A DNA stretch of 64,000 bases, from assembly GCF_037963835.1 (NCBI RefSeq), contig NZ_CP150145.1:4526001-4590000 (forward strand), read 5' to 3'. Within the stretch, counting starts at the first letter, position 1. Every line of letters starts with the position of its first letter. Under the pieces are notes generated by a model. That model had not been told where the DNA came from, did not search any database, and worked only from the letters and a program-made list of their open reading frames with translations. The translations under genes and the position numbers were made by a program. This DNA comes from Paenibacillus sp. FSL H8-0332 (GTDB taxonomy: Bacteria > Bacillota > Bacilli > Paenibacillales > Paenibacillaceae). Below are positions 46,267-55,220 of the stretch, piece after piece.

Positions 46267-48114
46267 TCATGCCTCAGCCGCTTCTTTACTCCCCCGCACC
46301 AGATCGCTGTAGAGGCCGCCCTGCCGGAGCAGCTCCTCATGCGAGCCCTGCTGAAGCAGGCGTCCGCCCTCAAGCACCAGAATGCGGTCGGCTGCGCGGA
46401 TCGTGCCCAGCCGGTGGGCGATCACGAAGCTGGTCCGGCCGCGCATCAGCGCCTGGAGCCCTTCCTGAATCTTGATCTCGGTCACCGTATCGATGCTGCT
46501 CGTCGCCTCATCCAACACAAGCATGGACGGATTCGCGAGAATTGCCCGGGCAATAGCCAGCAATTGCTTCTGTCCCTGACTGATACCGCTGCCGTCCACA
46601 GACAGCATCCGGTCGTAGCCGTCCTGGAGTCTCATGATGAAGGCATGGGCATTGGCCAGCTTCGCGGCGGCCTCCACCTCTTCATCGGTTGCATCCAGCC
46701 GGCCGTAGCGGATATTATCGCGGATCGTACCTTTGAACAGGAAGGAGTCCTGCAGGACAAAGGCCATATGGCTGCGCAGACTCTCGCGTGTGACCGTTGA
46801 CAGCTCCCGCCCGTCCAGCGTAATGCTGCCCCGGCTTGGATCGTAGAAGCGGGACAGCAGGCCGATTAGCGTCGTTTTTCCAGCACCAGTAGGTCCGACC
46901 AGCGCAATCATCTCCCCAGGCTTCGCTTCAAACGAAATATCCTGCAGCGTATCCGCACCCCCGTCATAGGAGAAGGAAACCTCCGAGAACTTCACAGCGC
47001 CCTCAACATGCGCAAGCTTCACCGCCGCGCCTTCATCCCGGGCCTCCGTCTCCTCATCCAGCACCTCGAAGACACGCTCTGCACCAGCGATGGCCGACAG
47101 CAGGGTGTTCCACTGGTTCGCCAGATCATTCAGCGGGCGGGTGAACTGGCGGGCATATTCGGCAAAAGCGATAATAATCCCCACCGTCACCAGTCCGCGG
47201 ATCGCAAGCAGCCCCCCGACTCCGGCCACGATGGCAAAGCTCAGGTTGTTCAGACCATTCATCAGCTTGGGAATGAAGCCCGAAATCGCTTGAGCCCAAT
47301 ACCCCGACAGCATAATCCGTGTATTGCGCTCTCTGAAGCCGGTAATCACCCGTTCCTCCTGCGAGAAGGCTTTGATAATCCGCTGCCCGGACAAGGTCTC
47401 TTCGATGAACCCGTTCAGCTCCCCCATGTTGCGCTGCCGCTCCTTGAACAGCGGGCCGGTCCGGCGGGTAATCCAGCGCATGCCCAGCATCATCAGCGGC
47501 ACCACAATGAAGGTCAGCAGCGTCAGCAGCGGACTGAGCCACAGCATCACACCAACCGTTCCCACCAGCGTCAGGATACTGGAAAAGATCTGAATCGCCG
47601 AGCTGTTCAGCGTAGAGCTGATATTCTCGATATCATTGGTCAGACGGCTCATAATCTCTCCCTGCTGCCTGCGGTTGAAGAAAGAGATCGGCAGGCGGTG
47701 CAGGTGCGAGAACAGATCTGTCCGCATCCGGTAGACCGTCTCCTGGGCCACTTCGATCATCCAGATATTTTGCAGCCAGGAGACCAGTGAGTTGAGCAGA
47801 TAGACCAGAGCCAGTATCAGCAGGAAAATGCCCCAGGTTCTGCCGCCCTCCCCGCCCAGATAATCGTCCACCGCCCGGCTGATCAGGTAGGGTCCAAGGA
47901 GCGACAAGGCTGAGCTTAGCAGAACCATGAACAGTACTAAGATCAGCTTTGTCCGGCGCTCTGCGAGATAAGTCCATATGCGTCCTAATGTGCCCGACCA
48001 GTTCTTGGCCTTCGTCTTCGGCTTCCGGCTGCCCATCGCCCCGAAGATCTTGGCTTCGCCGTGCCCAACATCCAGCTTAGGATAGCGGAACGGCTCAATA
48101 AGTGCTTTGAACAT
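46267..48114 (-). CDS. Heterodimeric ABC exporter subunit (catalytic Glu half)
   Basis: 615 residues, six-helix membrane domain plus nucleotide-binding domain. Walker A GPTGAGKTT, Walker B MLVLDEATSSID with the catalytic Glu, but an altered signature GISQGQKQLLAIARAI (SQGQ instead of SGGQ). The start is the ATG at 48114, behind GGGGAGGGG, overlapping the preceding gene by 20 nt. Together with the upstream gene it makes the type seen in YheI/YheH or BmrC/BmrD pairs; substrate (drug or lipid-like) unknown. Confidence 0.93.
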   Translation of the reverse strand: MFKALIEPFRYPKLDVGHGEAKIFGAMGSRKPKTKAKNWSGTLGRIWTYLAERRTKLILVLFMVLLSSALSLLGPYLISRAVDDYLGGEGGRTWGIFLLILALVYLLNSLVSWLQNIWMIEVAQETVYRMRTDLFSHLHRLPISFFNRRQQGEIMSRLTNDIENISSTLNSSAIQIFSSILTLVGTVGVMLWLSPLLTLLTFIVVPLMMLGMRWITRRTGPLFKERQRNMGELNGFIEETLSGQRIIKAFSQEERVITGFRERNTRIMLSGYWAQAISGFIPKLMNGLNNLSFAIVAGVGGLLAIRGLVTVGIIIAFAEYARQFTRPLNDLANQWNTLLSAIAGAERVFEVLDEETEARDEGAAVKLAHVEGAVKFSEVSFSYDGGADTLQDISFEAKPGEMIALVGPTGAGKTTLIGLLSRFYDPSRGSITLDGRELSTVTRESLRSHMAFVLQDSFLFKGTIRDNIRYGRLDATDEEVEAAAKLANAHAFIMRLQDGYDRMLSVDGSGISQGQKQLLAIARAILANPSMLVLDEATSSIDTVTEIKIQEGLQALMRGRTSFVIAHRLGTIRAADRILVLEGGRLLQQGSHEELLRQGGLYSDLVRGSKEAAEA

Positions 48115-49837
48115 GCTGCCCCTCCCCTGTCTGCGACTCATAGATTTTGCGGTACAGCGCGGATTGGTCCATTAATTCAGAATGGGTCCCCTGCGCAATC
48201 AGCCGGCCTTCGTCCAGCAGCAGAATCAGATCCGCCGAGGCGGTTGAGCTGATTTTCTGTGTGATCAGGAAGGTCGTGCAGGATAACTTCTTCAGCTCCG
48301 CCAGTAAAAGCCCCTCCGTCACCGCATCAAGCGCACTGGTGCTGTCATCCAGAATCAGAATCGCCGGTCTGCGCACCAGCGCCCGTGCAATGCTCAGACG
48401 CTGCTTCTGCCCGCCCGACAGATTGACTCCGCGTTGCCCGAGGGCAGTATCGTAGCCCTTCGGCAGCGCTGCAACCGTCTCATGAATCTGTGCTGCCGCC
48501 GCTGCCTGCTCAATCTCTGCCTGACTCGCCGCTGCATTTCCCCAGGCTATATTCTCCCGGATCGAGCCGGTGAATAGCAGTACCTCCTGAGGTACATAGC
48601 CAATCGAGCCCCGTAAGGTCTGCATATCCATCTCCGTATGCTTCTGTCCGTCCACCAGGATACTCCCGCTGCCGCATTCATAGAGCCGGGGAATCAGCGT
48701 CACCAGAGAAGATTTACCTGAGCCGGTCGCGCCCATAATCGCCACACGTTCCCCCGGCTGCACCGTGAAGGAGACGTCCTCCAGCACCTTAATATCACTG
48801 CCCGGATAATTGAAGCTGACCTGCTGGAATTCAACCTTGCCTTGAACAGCCGGCGCAAGACCTTTTCCAGAAGCCATGCCCAGCTCGCCCGTGCCCTCAC
48901 TTGCCGCCATCACTTCAGCAATCCGTCCGGATGAAGCCCGTGCGCGGGAGAAGCTTACCATGATCCAGGACAGAGCTGATAGCGCTCCCATCGTGCGCAA
49001 CGAGTAATTAATGACGGCAACCGTCTGCCCCAGCGTTGCATCGCCTGTGGAAATCTCAATCCGTCCGAACCATAGCACGGCCAGAATCCCCGCATTGACA
49101 ATGATCATAATGAACGGTGTCGAGGTCTCGGTGAGCCGCAGCGCCGCAATAGTCGATCTCATCAGCTCTCCGCTGAACGTTGCGAACCGGCCGATCTCAT
49201 GGCCCATCCGCACAAATACACGGATCAGCCGGATTCCGGTCAGATTCTCTTGAATAACACCATTCACACCGTCAAGCCTCGTCTGCACATTACGGAACAG
49301 ATCGGACGCTCTGCGCATCAGCCAGATCATGAAAATCACCAAAAACGGCAGGGTCACCGTCAACAACAGCCCCAGCTTGATATGTACAACAAGCGCCATA
49401 ATCACGCTCCCTACCACAACCAGCGGAATACGGGTCATGAACCGCAGCCCCATGAATATCGTATCCTGAATTTGTGTTACATCGCCCGTAAGGCGGGTGA
49501 TCAGGGATGAGGTAGGGAAGCGGCTGAATATATCGTAAGAGAACGACTGTACCTTTTCATACAGCTTGTCACGCAGGTCGAACGCGAACCCCTGACTTGC
49601 ATGCGACGCAAAAAAGGAGCTGAGTATTCCCGCCAGAAACGCCACAGCGGCACTCCCCACCAGCACACCGCCCCACAGCCAGACGACCGCCGTGTCCTGT
49701 TGCCGGATACCGTCATCAATGATTTTGGAGATCAGCAGCGGTTGCGACAGCTCTACGGCCAGCTCAATCAGCATCATGACCAGCGCGGCAATGGCGGCGA
49801 CACGGTATTTTTTAAGAAAAGTCAACATTAGCTTCAT
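48095..49837 (-). CDS. Heterodimeric ABC exporter subunit (degenerate Walker B half)
   Basis: 580 residues. Walker A GATGSGKSS, signature NLSGGQKQRLSIARAL canonical, but Walker B ILILDDSTSALD has Asp instead of the catalytic Glu. This complements the downstream subunit, so the dimer has one active and one degenerate ATP site, which is usual for this class. The start is the ATG at 49837. Confidence 0.93.
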   Translation of the reverse strand: MKLMLTFLKKYRVAAIAALVMMLIELAVELSQPLLISKIIDDGIRQQDTAVVWLWGGVLVGSAAVAFLAGILSSFFASHASQGFAFDLRDKLYEKVQSFSYDIFSRFPTSSLITRLTGDVTQIQDTIFMGLRFMTRIPLVVVGSVIMALVVHIKLGLLLTVTLPFLVIFMIWLMRRASDLFRNVQTRLDGVNGVIQENLTGIRLIRVFVRMGHEIGRFATFSGELMRSTIAALRLTETSTPFIMIIVNAGILAVLWFGRIEISTGDATLGQTVAVINYSLRTMGALSALSWIMVSFSRARASSGRIAEVMAASEGTGELGMASGKGLAPAVQGKVEFQQVSFNYPGSDIKVLEDVSFTVQPGERVAIMGATGSGKSSLVTLIPRLYECGSGSILVDGQKHTEMDMQTLRGSIGYVPQEVLLFTGSIRENIAWGNAAASQAEIEQAAAAAQIHETVAALPKGYDTALGQRGVNLSGGQKQRLSIARALVRRPAILILDDSTSALDAVTEGLLLAELKKLSCTTFLITQKISSTASADLILLLDEGRLIAQGTHSELMDQSALYRKIYESQTGEGQHVQSTY

Positions 49838-49855
49838 CGAAGATACCCCATTTGC

Positions 49856-50065
49856 TTATTCGTAGAGCGCATCCCGCAGGCGGGTAGACATTGCAGAGCC
49901 TTGTCCCGACTTCAAAATGACCCGGCGCAGTGCCTTGTTGCTGCGGTTCAGCTCGGTGAGCTCGGCCAGCATTTCTTCCAGTAAAATCTCCGCATCAGGG
50001 GTAAGCTCCCCCTTCTCCTTCAGCACATTGACCCGTTCCTTGTATTGCTCCAATTTCTCTGTCAC
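49856..50065 (-). CDS. Small coiled-coil protein of unknown function
   Basis: 69 residues from a GTG at 50065, about 9 nt after AAGGGAAG; the frame continues to a TTG at 50113. Highly charged, with helical heptads (TEKLEQYKERVNVLKEKGEL, LLEEMLAELTELNRSNKALR). It precedes the exporter genes by 18 bp and is likely in their operon. Not recognised. Confidence 0.6.
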   Translation of the reverse strand: MTEKLEQYKERVNVLKEKGELTPDAEILLEEMLAELTELNRSNKALRRVILKSGQGSAMSTRLRDALYE

Positions 50066-50250
50066 CTGACTTACTTCCCTTCTGTTCCCTATATTCTCCT
50101 GCTGAAGACACAATTGCGTTTATTATAGCACATCCCGGGTGGAAGCAATGTTTGCACTGGCTACCCCGGCCCCGAGTATGATACTCTAGTAAGGTCGCAT
50201 TTTTCGGATGAATACTCAGCTAAACTGAACAGCGAAAGGATAGATGGACG

Positions 50251-50820
50251 ATGGCACAGTTATTTTTCAGGTATGGAGCTATGAATAGCGGCAAATCCAT
50301 TGAGATTCTCAAGGTTGCACATAATTATGAAGAGCAAGGCAAGTCGGTGCTCCTGTTCACTCCATCCCTTGACGACCGGGACGAAATCGGGTACATCTCC
50401 TCCCGGATCGGACTGCGCAAGCAGGCCATTCCTATCGATGAGCAGACCGATATCTACAGCATTGTCAGCAGCAGTCTGCCGAAGCCGCATTGTGTACTGA
50501 TCGACGAGTGCCAGTTCCTGAGCAAGGAGTGCATCCTGCAACTGGTGCGCATTGTGGATGAGCTTGACATTCCCGTGATGGCCTTCGGCCTCAAAAATGA
50601 TTTCCAGAACAACCTGTTCGAAGGCAGCAAATATATGCTAATCTACGCCGACAAGATTGAAGAAATGAAGACCATCTGCTGGTTCTGCGCACGGAAAGCC
50701 ACCATGGCACTGCGGGTCGAGAACGGCAAGCCGGTATACAGCGGCAAACAGATCCAGATCGGCGGCAACGAAGCCTATTACCCGGTCTGCCGTAAATGCC
50801 ACAAGAATCCCCCATTGTAA
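50251..50820 (+). CDS. tdk: Thymidine kinase
   Basis: 189 residues. Type II TK: P-loop [14 protein letters not shown], Walker B-like [12 protein letters not shown], Tyr-rich lid region and two zinc-binding pairs CWFCARKA and CRKCHKN. Phosphorylates thymidine and deoxyuridine in salvage. The lid sequence [16 protein letters not shown] is typical. Preceded by GAAAGGA; followed by a terminator. Confidence 0.95.
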   Translation: MAQLFFRYGAMNSGKSIEILKVAHNYEEQGKSVLLFTPSLDDRDEIGYISSRIGLRKQAIPIDEQTDIYSIVSSSLPKPHCVLIDECQFLSKECILQLVRIVDELDIPVMAFGLKNDFQNNLFEGSKYMLIYADKIEEMKTICWFCARKATMALRVENGKPVYSGKQIQIGGNEAYYPVCRKCHKNPPL

Positions 50821-50840
50821 AATACCCTAAAATAGAACAT

Positions 50841-50886
50841 TAAAACGCACTCCAGCCCTGATCAGGCCAGAATGCGTTTTTTGTTT
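50841..50886 (+). terminator. Terminator of tdk
   Basis: AAAACGCA / TGCGTTTT around an inner CCTGATCAGG stem, followed by TTTTTTGTTT. The 170 bp after it up to the DinB-like gene contain a 35-codon minus-strand ORF that I do not accept as a gene. Confidence 0.85.
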
Positions 50887-51056
50887 GCCAGTCTATTGAA
50901 CCGCTTGAAGCGCCCGATGCTCATCCTCCATGCGGACGAACAAATCATGCTGCATCGCAGTCTTCCCGCCAAAGTTAGCACGCTGAGTGACCGCCCTCAT
51001 CCCGCCGTTAATCCGGGAGCGGTGCGGGATGCCTGCTGCCGCTAGGCGGCTTTTGA

Positions 51057-51575
51057 CTAGTTCAGATAACGTTCATGAAGAACCCGCAGATGATGCAACT
51101 CATGTCCAATGATCAGAGCAATCTGCGCTCTAACCGACATCGCATTGCCATTGGCGCTGCCCGTGCGGATATAATCATCATCCGCCAGACTGTCTACCAG
51201 CGCCAAGGTGGACTCGCGGACGATCCGGTAGTGCGCAATCATCGCCTGCAGCGTGAAGCGGTCGAACGCCCCTGCAGCCGCATAATCATTCTCCTCATAG
51301 CCCGGCAGCGGCGCCTGCTCCCCCCTCGCAAAACACAGCAAGCGGTAAGACATAATGCGGTCATTATCTATCAGATGCCCCAGCATTTCCTTGATACTCC
51401 ACTTCCCGGGGGCATAGCGGTAGGCCCCTTGCTCCTCCGTCAGCCCGCCGAGCAGAGCCAGCACCTGCTGAGTCTGCTCTCTTAGAATGACACTCAGTTC
51501 TCCTTCAGGCGGCACCAGTGTAATATATCTGGACTGAAAATCGGTATACTCTCCTTGCGCAGGACGCTGATTCAT
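51057..51575 (-). CDS. DinB-like metal-dependent hydrolase/transferase (YfiT type)
   Basis: 172 residues. Four-helix DinB fold with three metal-binding His: LGHLIDNDRI (His), a mid-protein helix IAHYRIVRE, and IIGHELHHLRVLHERY. Some relatives are thiol transferases or bacillithiol S-transferases; specificity unknown. The start is the ATG at 51575, behind GGAGAGGGG. It lies opposite the agr-like promoter region. Confidence 0.88.
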   Translation of the reverse strand: MNQRPAQGEYTDFQSRYITLVPPEGELSVILREQTQQVLALLGGLTEEQGAYRYAPGKWSIKEMLGHLIDNDRIMSYRLLCFARGEQAPLPGYEENDYAAAGAFDRFTLQAMIAHYRIVRESTLALVDSLADDDYIRTGSANGNAMSVRAQIALIIGHELHHLRVLHERYLN

Positions 51576-51636
51576 GGTAAAAACCCCTCTCCAATCCAAT
51601 TTTTAAGAAATATTTGCCGGATTGTGTCAAAACCTG

Positions 51637-51665
51637 TTGTTGTATCTTAGCCTATTATGTATAAT
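51637..51665 (+). promoter_or_regulatory. Sigma-A type promoter of the agr-like operon
   Basis: TTGTTG (51637-51642) and TATAAT (51660-51665) with 17-bp spacing, about 48 bp upstream of the first membrane-protein start. Consensus quality of the -10 is perfect. Confidence 0.75.
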
Positions 51666-51712
51666 ATCACCAGGATTACAGATTAGTTAACCTATTTCCC
51701 GGGAGTGTACGC

Positions 51713-52378
51713 ATGCTGGATTTTGTGCTTTATATGGTATTTTCTATCTTAGAAACATCTGCAATGTTTTATTTGGCTTTCAAGGTTTTTAAGATCGATA
51801 TTTATCTAATTGAAATAGTATTTGCTGGTTCCCTTATGGCATTTGTATCTTTCGTTCTCCGTCATGATTATGAAATGGTATTGACTGATGTATTCTTCCA
51901 ATATCTGTTGACCTTCTGCTTTTTATGGCTTTTGTTTAAAATTCATGTCTTTTACGCTGCCATAATGACAGGATTGGCTTATTTAGCATATATGCTTGTT
52001 CAATCCACAAGTTATTTCATATTAAAATTATCAGGTGTATACTTTATAGTTATCCCTTTTATACCCGATAATGTATATCTCCTTCAACTGATTTCTGCAG
52101 GACTTACAATAATAATAGCTTATAGTGTCGGCAAACGGCGAAAAGGCTTTGACTTCGTTCCAGACAAGCAAAACTATAAGGTAAACATAGATTTCCGTGA
52201 AATCAAGCTTTTTATCCTTAGTGCACCTGCATTATTAATAGTCATAGTTATGTTAATCTTAGCCCAAAGATACTCCCAGTACTTCTTCCTGATCCCTATG
52301 ATATATGCCGTTCTGCTCTATGCTTATCTATATCTTTCATACAAAAAGGATCGAACGCACAATGAATTCAATAGCTAA
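51713..52378 (+). CDS. AgrC-sensor-like membrane protein without kinase domain
   Basis: 221 residues, six or seven hydrophobic helices (FVLYMVFSILETSAMFYLAF, IVFAGSLMAFVSFVL, FFQYLLTFCFLWLLF, ISAGLTIIIAYSV, LFILSAPALLIVIVMLILA, FLIPMIYAVLLYAYLYL) and a charged tail KKDRTHNEFNS. In layout it resembles the membrane sensor part of AgrC-type receptors, but no DHp or ATPase domain follows and none is encoded nearby. A ribosome site GGGAG precedes the ATG. The 3' end overlaps agrB by 17 nt. Whether it binds the peptide or restrains the LytTR protein is unknown. Confidence 0.8.
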   Translation: MLDFVLYMVFSILETSAMFYLAFKVFKIDIYLIEIVFAGSLMAFVSFVLRHDYEMVLTDVFFQYLLTFCFLWLLFKIHVFYAAIMTGLAYLAYMLVQSTSYFILKLSGVYFIVIPFIPDNVYLLQLISAGLTIIIAYSVGKRRKGFDFVPDKQNYKVNIDFREIKLFILSAPALLIVIVMLILAQRYSQYFFLIPMIYAVLLYAYLYLSYKKDRTHNEFNS

Positions 52379-52886
52379 TAGAATTGCCGTCAGCATTAAA
52401 AATGCAAATCCTGAGGAGACCCATTCCGTTGAGGTTATGGAATACTCATTGGGCATTATATTGAATACATTATTAATTGTAGTAAGTTCAGCCATCATTG
52501 GTCTTTTTCTAGGTCGTTTTGCAGAATGTATGACCTTTCTATTATGCTTCTGCATCCTACGCCTCAGTTCTGGCGGTTTTCATCTAAAAACAGCCTTGGC
52601 ATGTAATATTGTCACAACTTTATTGAGTACTACTTTGCCGTCATTCGTTACCCTGTCGAATTCAGCACTGTGGATTGCTAATGTATTTAGTTTAATCATA
52701 ATCATTACTTTCGCTCCGAACCCGGACAAGAATGCGAGAATCTCCACTTCGATATACCCTTTATTGAAGTTGGTTTCTATAGTCATAGTGTTAACTAATT
52801 TTTTTCTGCAATCAACTGTCGTCGGGTTGGGGTTCCTGGTTCAATCCCTAACAGTCATCCCTTGGACAAGGAGGAGAACACAGTGA
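52362..52886 (+). CDS. agrB: AgrB-like peptide-processing cysteine protease
   Basis: 174 residues. Integral membrane endopeptidase that trims and cyclises AgrD. Catalytic His and Cys are conserved: RLSSGGFHLKTALAC with His74 and Cys81, seven residues apart as in S. aureus. The start is the ATG at 52362, behind AAAGGAT, inside the upstream gene. Its stop TGA overlaps the agrD GTG by 4 nt. Five to six membrane helices. Confidence 0.93.
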   Translation: MNSIANRIAVSIKNANPEETHSVEVMEYSLGIILNTLLIVVSSAIIGLFLGRFAECMTFLLCFCILRLSSGGFHLKTALACNIVTTLLSTTLPSFVTLSNSALWIANVFSLIIIITFAPNPDKNARISTSIYPLLKLVSIVIVLTNFFLQSTVVGLGFLVQSLTVIPWTRRRTQ

Positions 52887-53002
52887 AAAAAGCAATCGCA
52901 AAGCAAGCTTCAGCCGTTCTTGCCGGTTCTGCACGTTTCTTTATATCTATAATGAAGCCAGCTTTCCACAGCCCGGAAGTACCAAAAGAATTACGTAAGT
53001 AA
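52883..53002 (+). CDS. agrD: AgrD-like autoinducer precursor (39 aa, no cysteine)
   Basis: GTG start within the agrB stop (GTGA), behind AAGGAGGAGA. Sequence: MKKAIAKQASAVLAGSARFF then ISIMKPAFHSPEVPKELRK. An amphipathic N-terminal leader is followed by the C-terminal recognition tail EVPKEL, identical to that of S. aureus AgrD. No Cys is present, so a thiolactone is impossible; Ser22 is the only plausible ring nucleophile (lactone) if the cut falls near Phe28-His29. Mature peptide boundaries are inferred only. Confidence 0.9.
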   Translation: MKKAIAKQASAVLAGSARFFISIMKPAFHSPEVPKELRK

Positions 53003-53023
53003 TTACACAAGGATGGGGAGTAC

Positions 53024-53359
53024 ATGCGTGTCTTACTAAACGACGGCTCTTCCCGCAGTATCCGGGAGGAGGAGATATTGTATTTCTCTAACCATAAGAA
53101 TACGATATTCGTCCATACGAAAGAAGGCGAATTTGTTCTCCCTACCACTCTTTCCGATTTGTATGCAGCTTACGGAGGCCTGGGCTTTGAACGTCTTGAC
53201 CGCAGCAATGTAGTCAACATTGGCAATATTGACGGTTATGATCCGGAACGGAAGATTGTTCTGTTCAATCAAGGGGAACAATTTGCTACTGTATCAGAAT
53301 CCAATGAAACACGTATCCGCAGATTTCTGGCTTCGCAGAAGAAAGAATCACAGTCATAG
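53024..53359 (+). CDS. Stand-alone LytTR DNA-binding protein
   Basis: 111 residues, a complete LytTR domain without receiver domain. Family landmarks: EEEILYFSNHKNTIFVHTKE near the start, GFERLDRSNVVNIGNIDGYD and the C-terminal DNA-binding strand ETRIRRFL. It is 21 bp after agrD and the last gene of the operon. LytTR regulators of Agr systems normally have an N-terminal receiver; its absence, like the lack of a kinase, implies another input. A terminator follows. Confidence 0.9.
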   Translation: MRVLLNDGSSRSIREEEILYFSNHKNTIFVHTKEGEFVLPTTLSDLYAAYGGLGFERLDRSNVVNIGNIDGYDPERKIVLFNQGEQFATVSESNETRIRRFLASQKKESQS

Positions 53360-53370
53360 AATGTAAAGAG

Positions 53371-53408
53371 AGCAGCGATCCTTTTATAAGAGGATCGCTG
53401 CTTTTTTA
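53371..53408 (+). terminator. Terminator of the agr-like operon
   Basis: Perfect 11-bp hairpin AGCAGCGATCC / GGATCGCTGCT followed by TTTTTTAG. Confidence 0.93.
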
Positions 53409-53588
53409 GTTGTTATACAGCTTCAAATTCAATCATTATCACATAATATCCATCTTATGTAAAGAGGAATTCAGAGGGCGAATGACAGCAGACGGATTTT
53501 CTTCCATATGGTACCATTTACATAGAGATATTTTATTTCAATCTTAATTATCTGTCCCACCTACTCTCAACTATGATGGAGGAATACA

Positions 53589-53762
53589 ATGGAAACTTAC
53601 TTTCATCCTTCTCCGCGCCCCTCATCACTTGAGCTATTGTCTGACGAACAATTAATGAACATCTACGAATTGGCGCTGGAAGCCAAGGCTTCACCGGATT
53701 TTATCCAGATTATCAGGAATGTTCTCACCACGCGGAATCTTTCAGGTACCCAACATCATTAG
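53589..53762 (+). CDS. sda: Sporulation histidine kinase inhibitor Sda (57 aa)
   Basis: 57 residues from an ATG 6 nt behind GGAGGA. The Sda motif is clear: LELLSDEQLMNIYELALEAK then ASPDFIQIIRNVLTTRNL. Sda blocks KinA/KinB and couples sporulation to replication status. The N-terminal 12 residues (ETYFHPSPRPSS) are longer than in B. subtilis Sda. Monocistronic, with a convergent terminator downstream. Confidence 0.88.
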   Translation: METYFHPSPRPSSLELLSDEQLMNIYELALEAKASPDFIQIIRNVLTTRNLSGTQHH

Positions 53763-53804
53763 AATGCGAAGCTCTGATCCATAAGATATACCTGCACAGA
53801 TGCC

Positions 53805-53844
53805 AAAAAACCATCCTCCACATTGTGCGGGGATGGTTTTTTGG
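53805..53844. terminator. Bidirectional terminator after sda
   Basis: AAAAAACCATCC / GGATGGTTTTTT with A-run and T-run on both sides, between convergent sda and the 53863 gene. Confidence 0.9.
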
Positions 53845-53862
53845 TGAGCAACGGACTTCTAT

Positions 53863-54171
53863 CTACTCGATAATTTCGGTCTTGAATACGTTCTCCAGCT
53901 TACCACCAAGCCGCTTCTTCAGAGGAACCTTGATATCGCGTCCCAGCTCTTTGAAGAAGGTCTCCGCATCACATTTGACGTTCTGAGCCATGGCAATGAC
54001 TGTTCCATCAGCAACGATATTCTGATTCACTTCAAGCGGCACATCTACTTCGATATCGTATTTTTTGGTAAGTGTCTTGATGTATCTTGCAAAAATCTCC
54101 AGCAGCTCTTCGTTATTGAAATTCTCGATGGCCGCTTTCCCTTTGCTGGTGAACTTCATATTGATTCTCAT
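53863..54171 (-). CDS. Conserved hypothetical cytoplasmic protein
   Basis: 102 residues, alternating beta/alpha pattern with KFTSKGKAAIENFNNEELLE and a Lys/Arg-rich LKKRLGGKLE tail. No motif recognised. A GGGGATA lies upstream of its ATG. It follows the XRE gene at 54291 by about 120 bp and may be cotranscribed. Confidence 0.7.
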   Translation of the reverse strand: MRINMKFTSKGKAAIENFNNEELLEIFARYIKTLTKKYDIEVDVPLEVNQNIVADGTVIAMAQNVKCDAETFFKELGRDIKVPLKKRLGGKLENVFKTEIIE

Positions 54172-54290
54172 GTTTCTTATCCCCTTTTCTGTCTAACCAT
54201 TTGTAGTTTGTTTATGGATCAAGATGAATAGATGGCTGCAAGAAAGGGCAACATTATTCATTTTGGAAGCACGCTATGCCGGGCCCTTCT

Positions 54291-54950
54291 TTACTTGTAC
54301 ACGCCCTTGATCTGTTGTACTTTGAACTGGGTGAATTCCTTCAAGGCCTGAATAACCTGGTCCTGTTCCTCTTCCTTCAGCTCATAGATGCCTTCACGCA
54401 GCCATTCTCCGAACAAGTACGCCTGGCGCCCCTGGCGCGGCTGCCTGCGGAGGCTATCCAGACTCCCCTCGAATATATCGTTCAGCACATCGGTCAGGTT
54501 GTACTTCTCGATCTTCTCTATAACCATTCCTGCCCCATATTCCGTCTCATAAACGATTACCTCTTCAGAATCAAAGGAAACATATGACGTTTCTTTGTCT
54601 TCCTTCGCCCGGAATTCCTTCAGCTTGTTGAACGCCGTCTCGTAAATGTAGTCTTGGGACTGATTATGCTTAGGCAGCTTGTAGCCCTGCTTCAGCGTCT
54701 TGATGTACTCAATATCAGGCATATAGTCGGCCAAATGATACATTCGGTTCTTGAGATCCCCTCCGAGTGCTTCAATGATCTTGTCCAGGTTATCCTTCAG
54801 CGGGATACTCTCTCCCCGTTCAATCTTGCTGAGCTGTGAATAGCTGATGCCGCTCTTCTCTTCCAGCCCCCTGAGGGTTAACCCGCGGGCCTTCCTGAAG
54901 TGCCGGATGAAATTCCCCAGCTCATCGGGGTAATTATCGAAATCGTTCAT
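54291..54950 (-). CDS. XRE-family transcriptional regulator
   Basis: About 219 residues. N-terminal helix-turn-helix: GNFIRHFRKARGLTLRGLEE then KSGISYSQLSKIERGESIPL. The C-terminal 140 residues are charged and not assignable. The start is the ATG at 54950, behind GAGGTGG; GTG at 54959 is an alternative. Chromosomal type, not phage-like by context. Confidence 0.85.
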   Translation of the reverse strand: MNDFDNYPDELGNFIRHFRKARGLTLRGLEEKSGISYSQLSKIERGESIPLKDNLDKIIEALGGDLKNRMYHLADYMPDIEYIKTLKQGYKLPKHNQSQDYIYETAFNKLKEFRAKEDKETSYVSFDSEEVIVYETEYGAGMVIEKIEKYNLTDVLNDIFEGSLDSLRRQPRQGRQAYLFGEWLREGIYELKEEEQDQVIQALKEFTQFKVQQIKGVYK

Positions 54951-55220
54951 AAGAGCCACCTCTACCTATATCATAACACAAGACAACAATTTGTGTTTCA
55001 TAATAACAATTGTTTATGTAAATTCTTTAGATGAGAAGCGTAAAACTCTTCAGATAGCCGCCCCCTGACAGGATGAATTTTCCATTTAATTCTTGAAACA
55101 TGGTTTTAATTCCCATAAATGAGAGCCATAATGTTTCGATTTCCTTATTCTCTCAAATACACTCCGATTTTATCCGATATAACCTAATGTAAACTTAATA
55201 CCACAACTGGAGGAATGTTC

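Noticed and set aside
50893-51000. 35-codon minus-strand ORF (MRAVTQRANFGGKTAMQHDL...)
   Set aside because: Starts after GGCGGG only, no family recognised; too weak to call, though it could be a small downstream gene of the DinB-like unit.
53410-53450. DnaA-box-like sequences near sda (TTATACAGC, TTATCACA)
   Set aside because: Each deviates from TTATNCACA; DnaA control of sda is known in B. subtilis but not supported strongly here.
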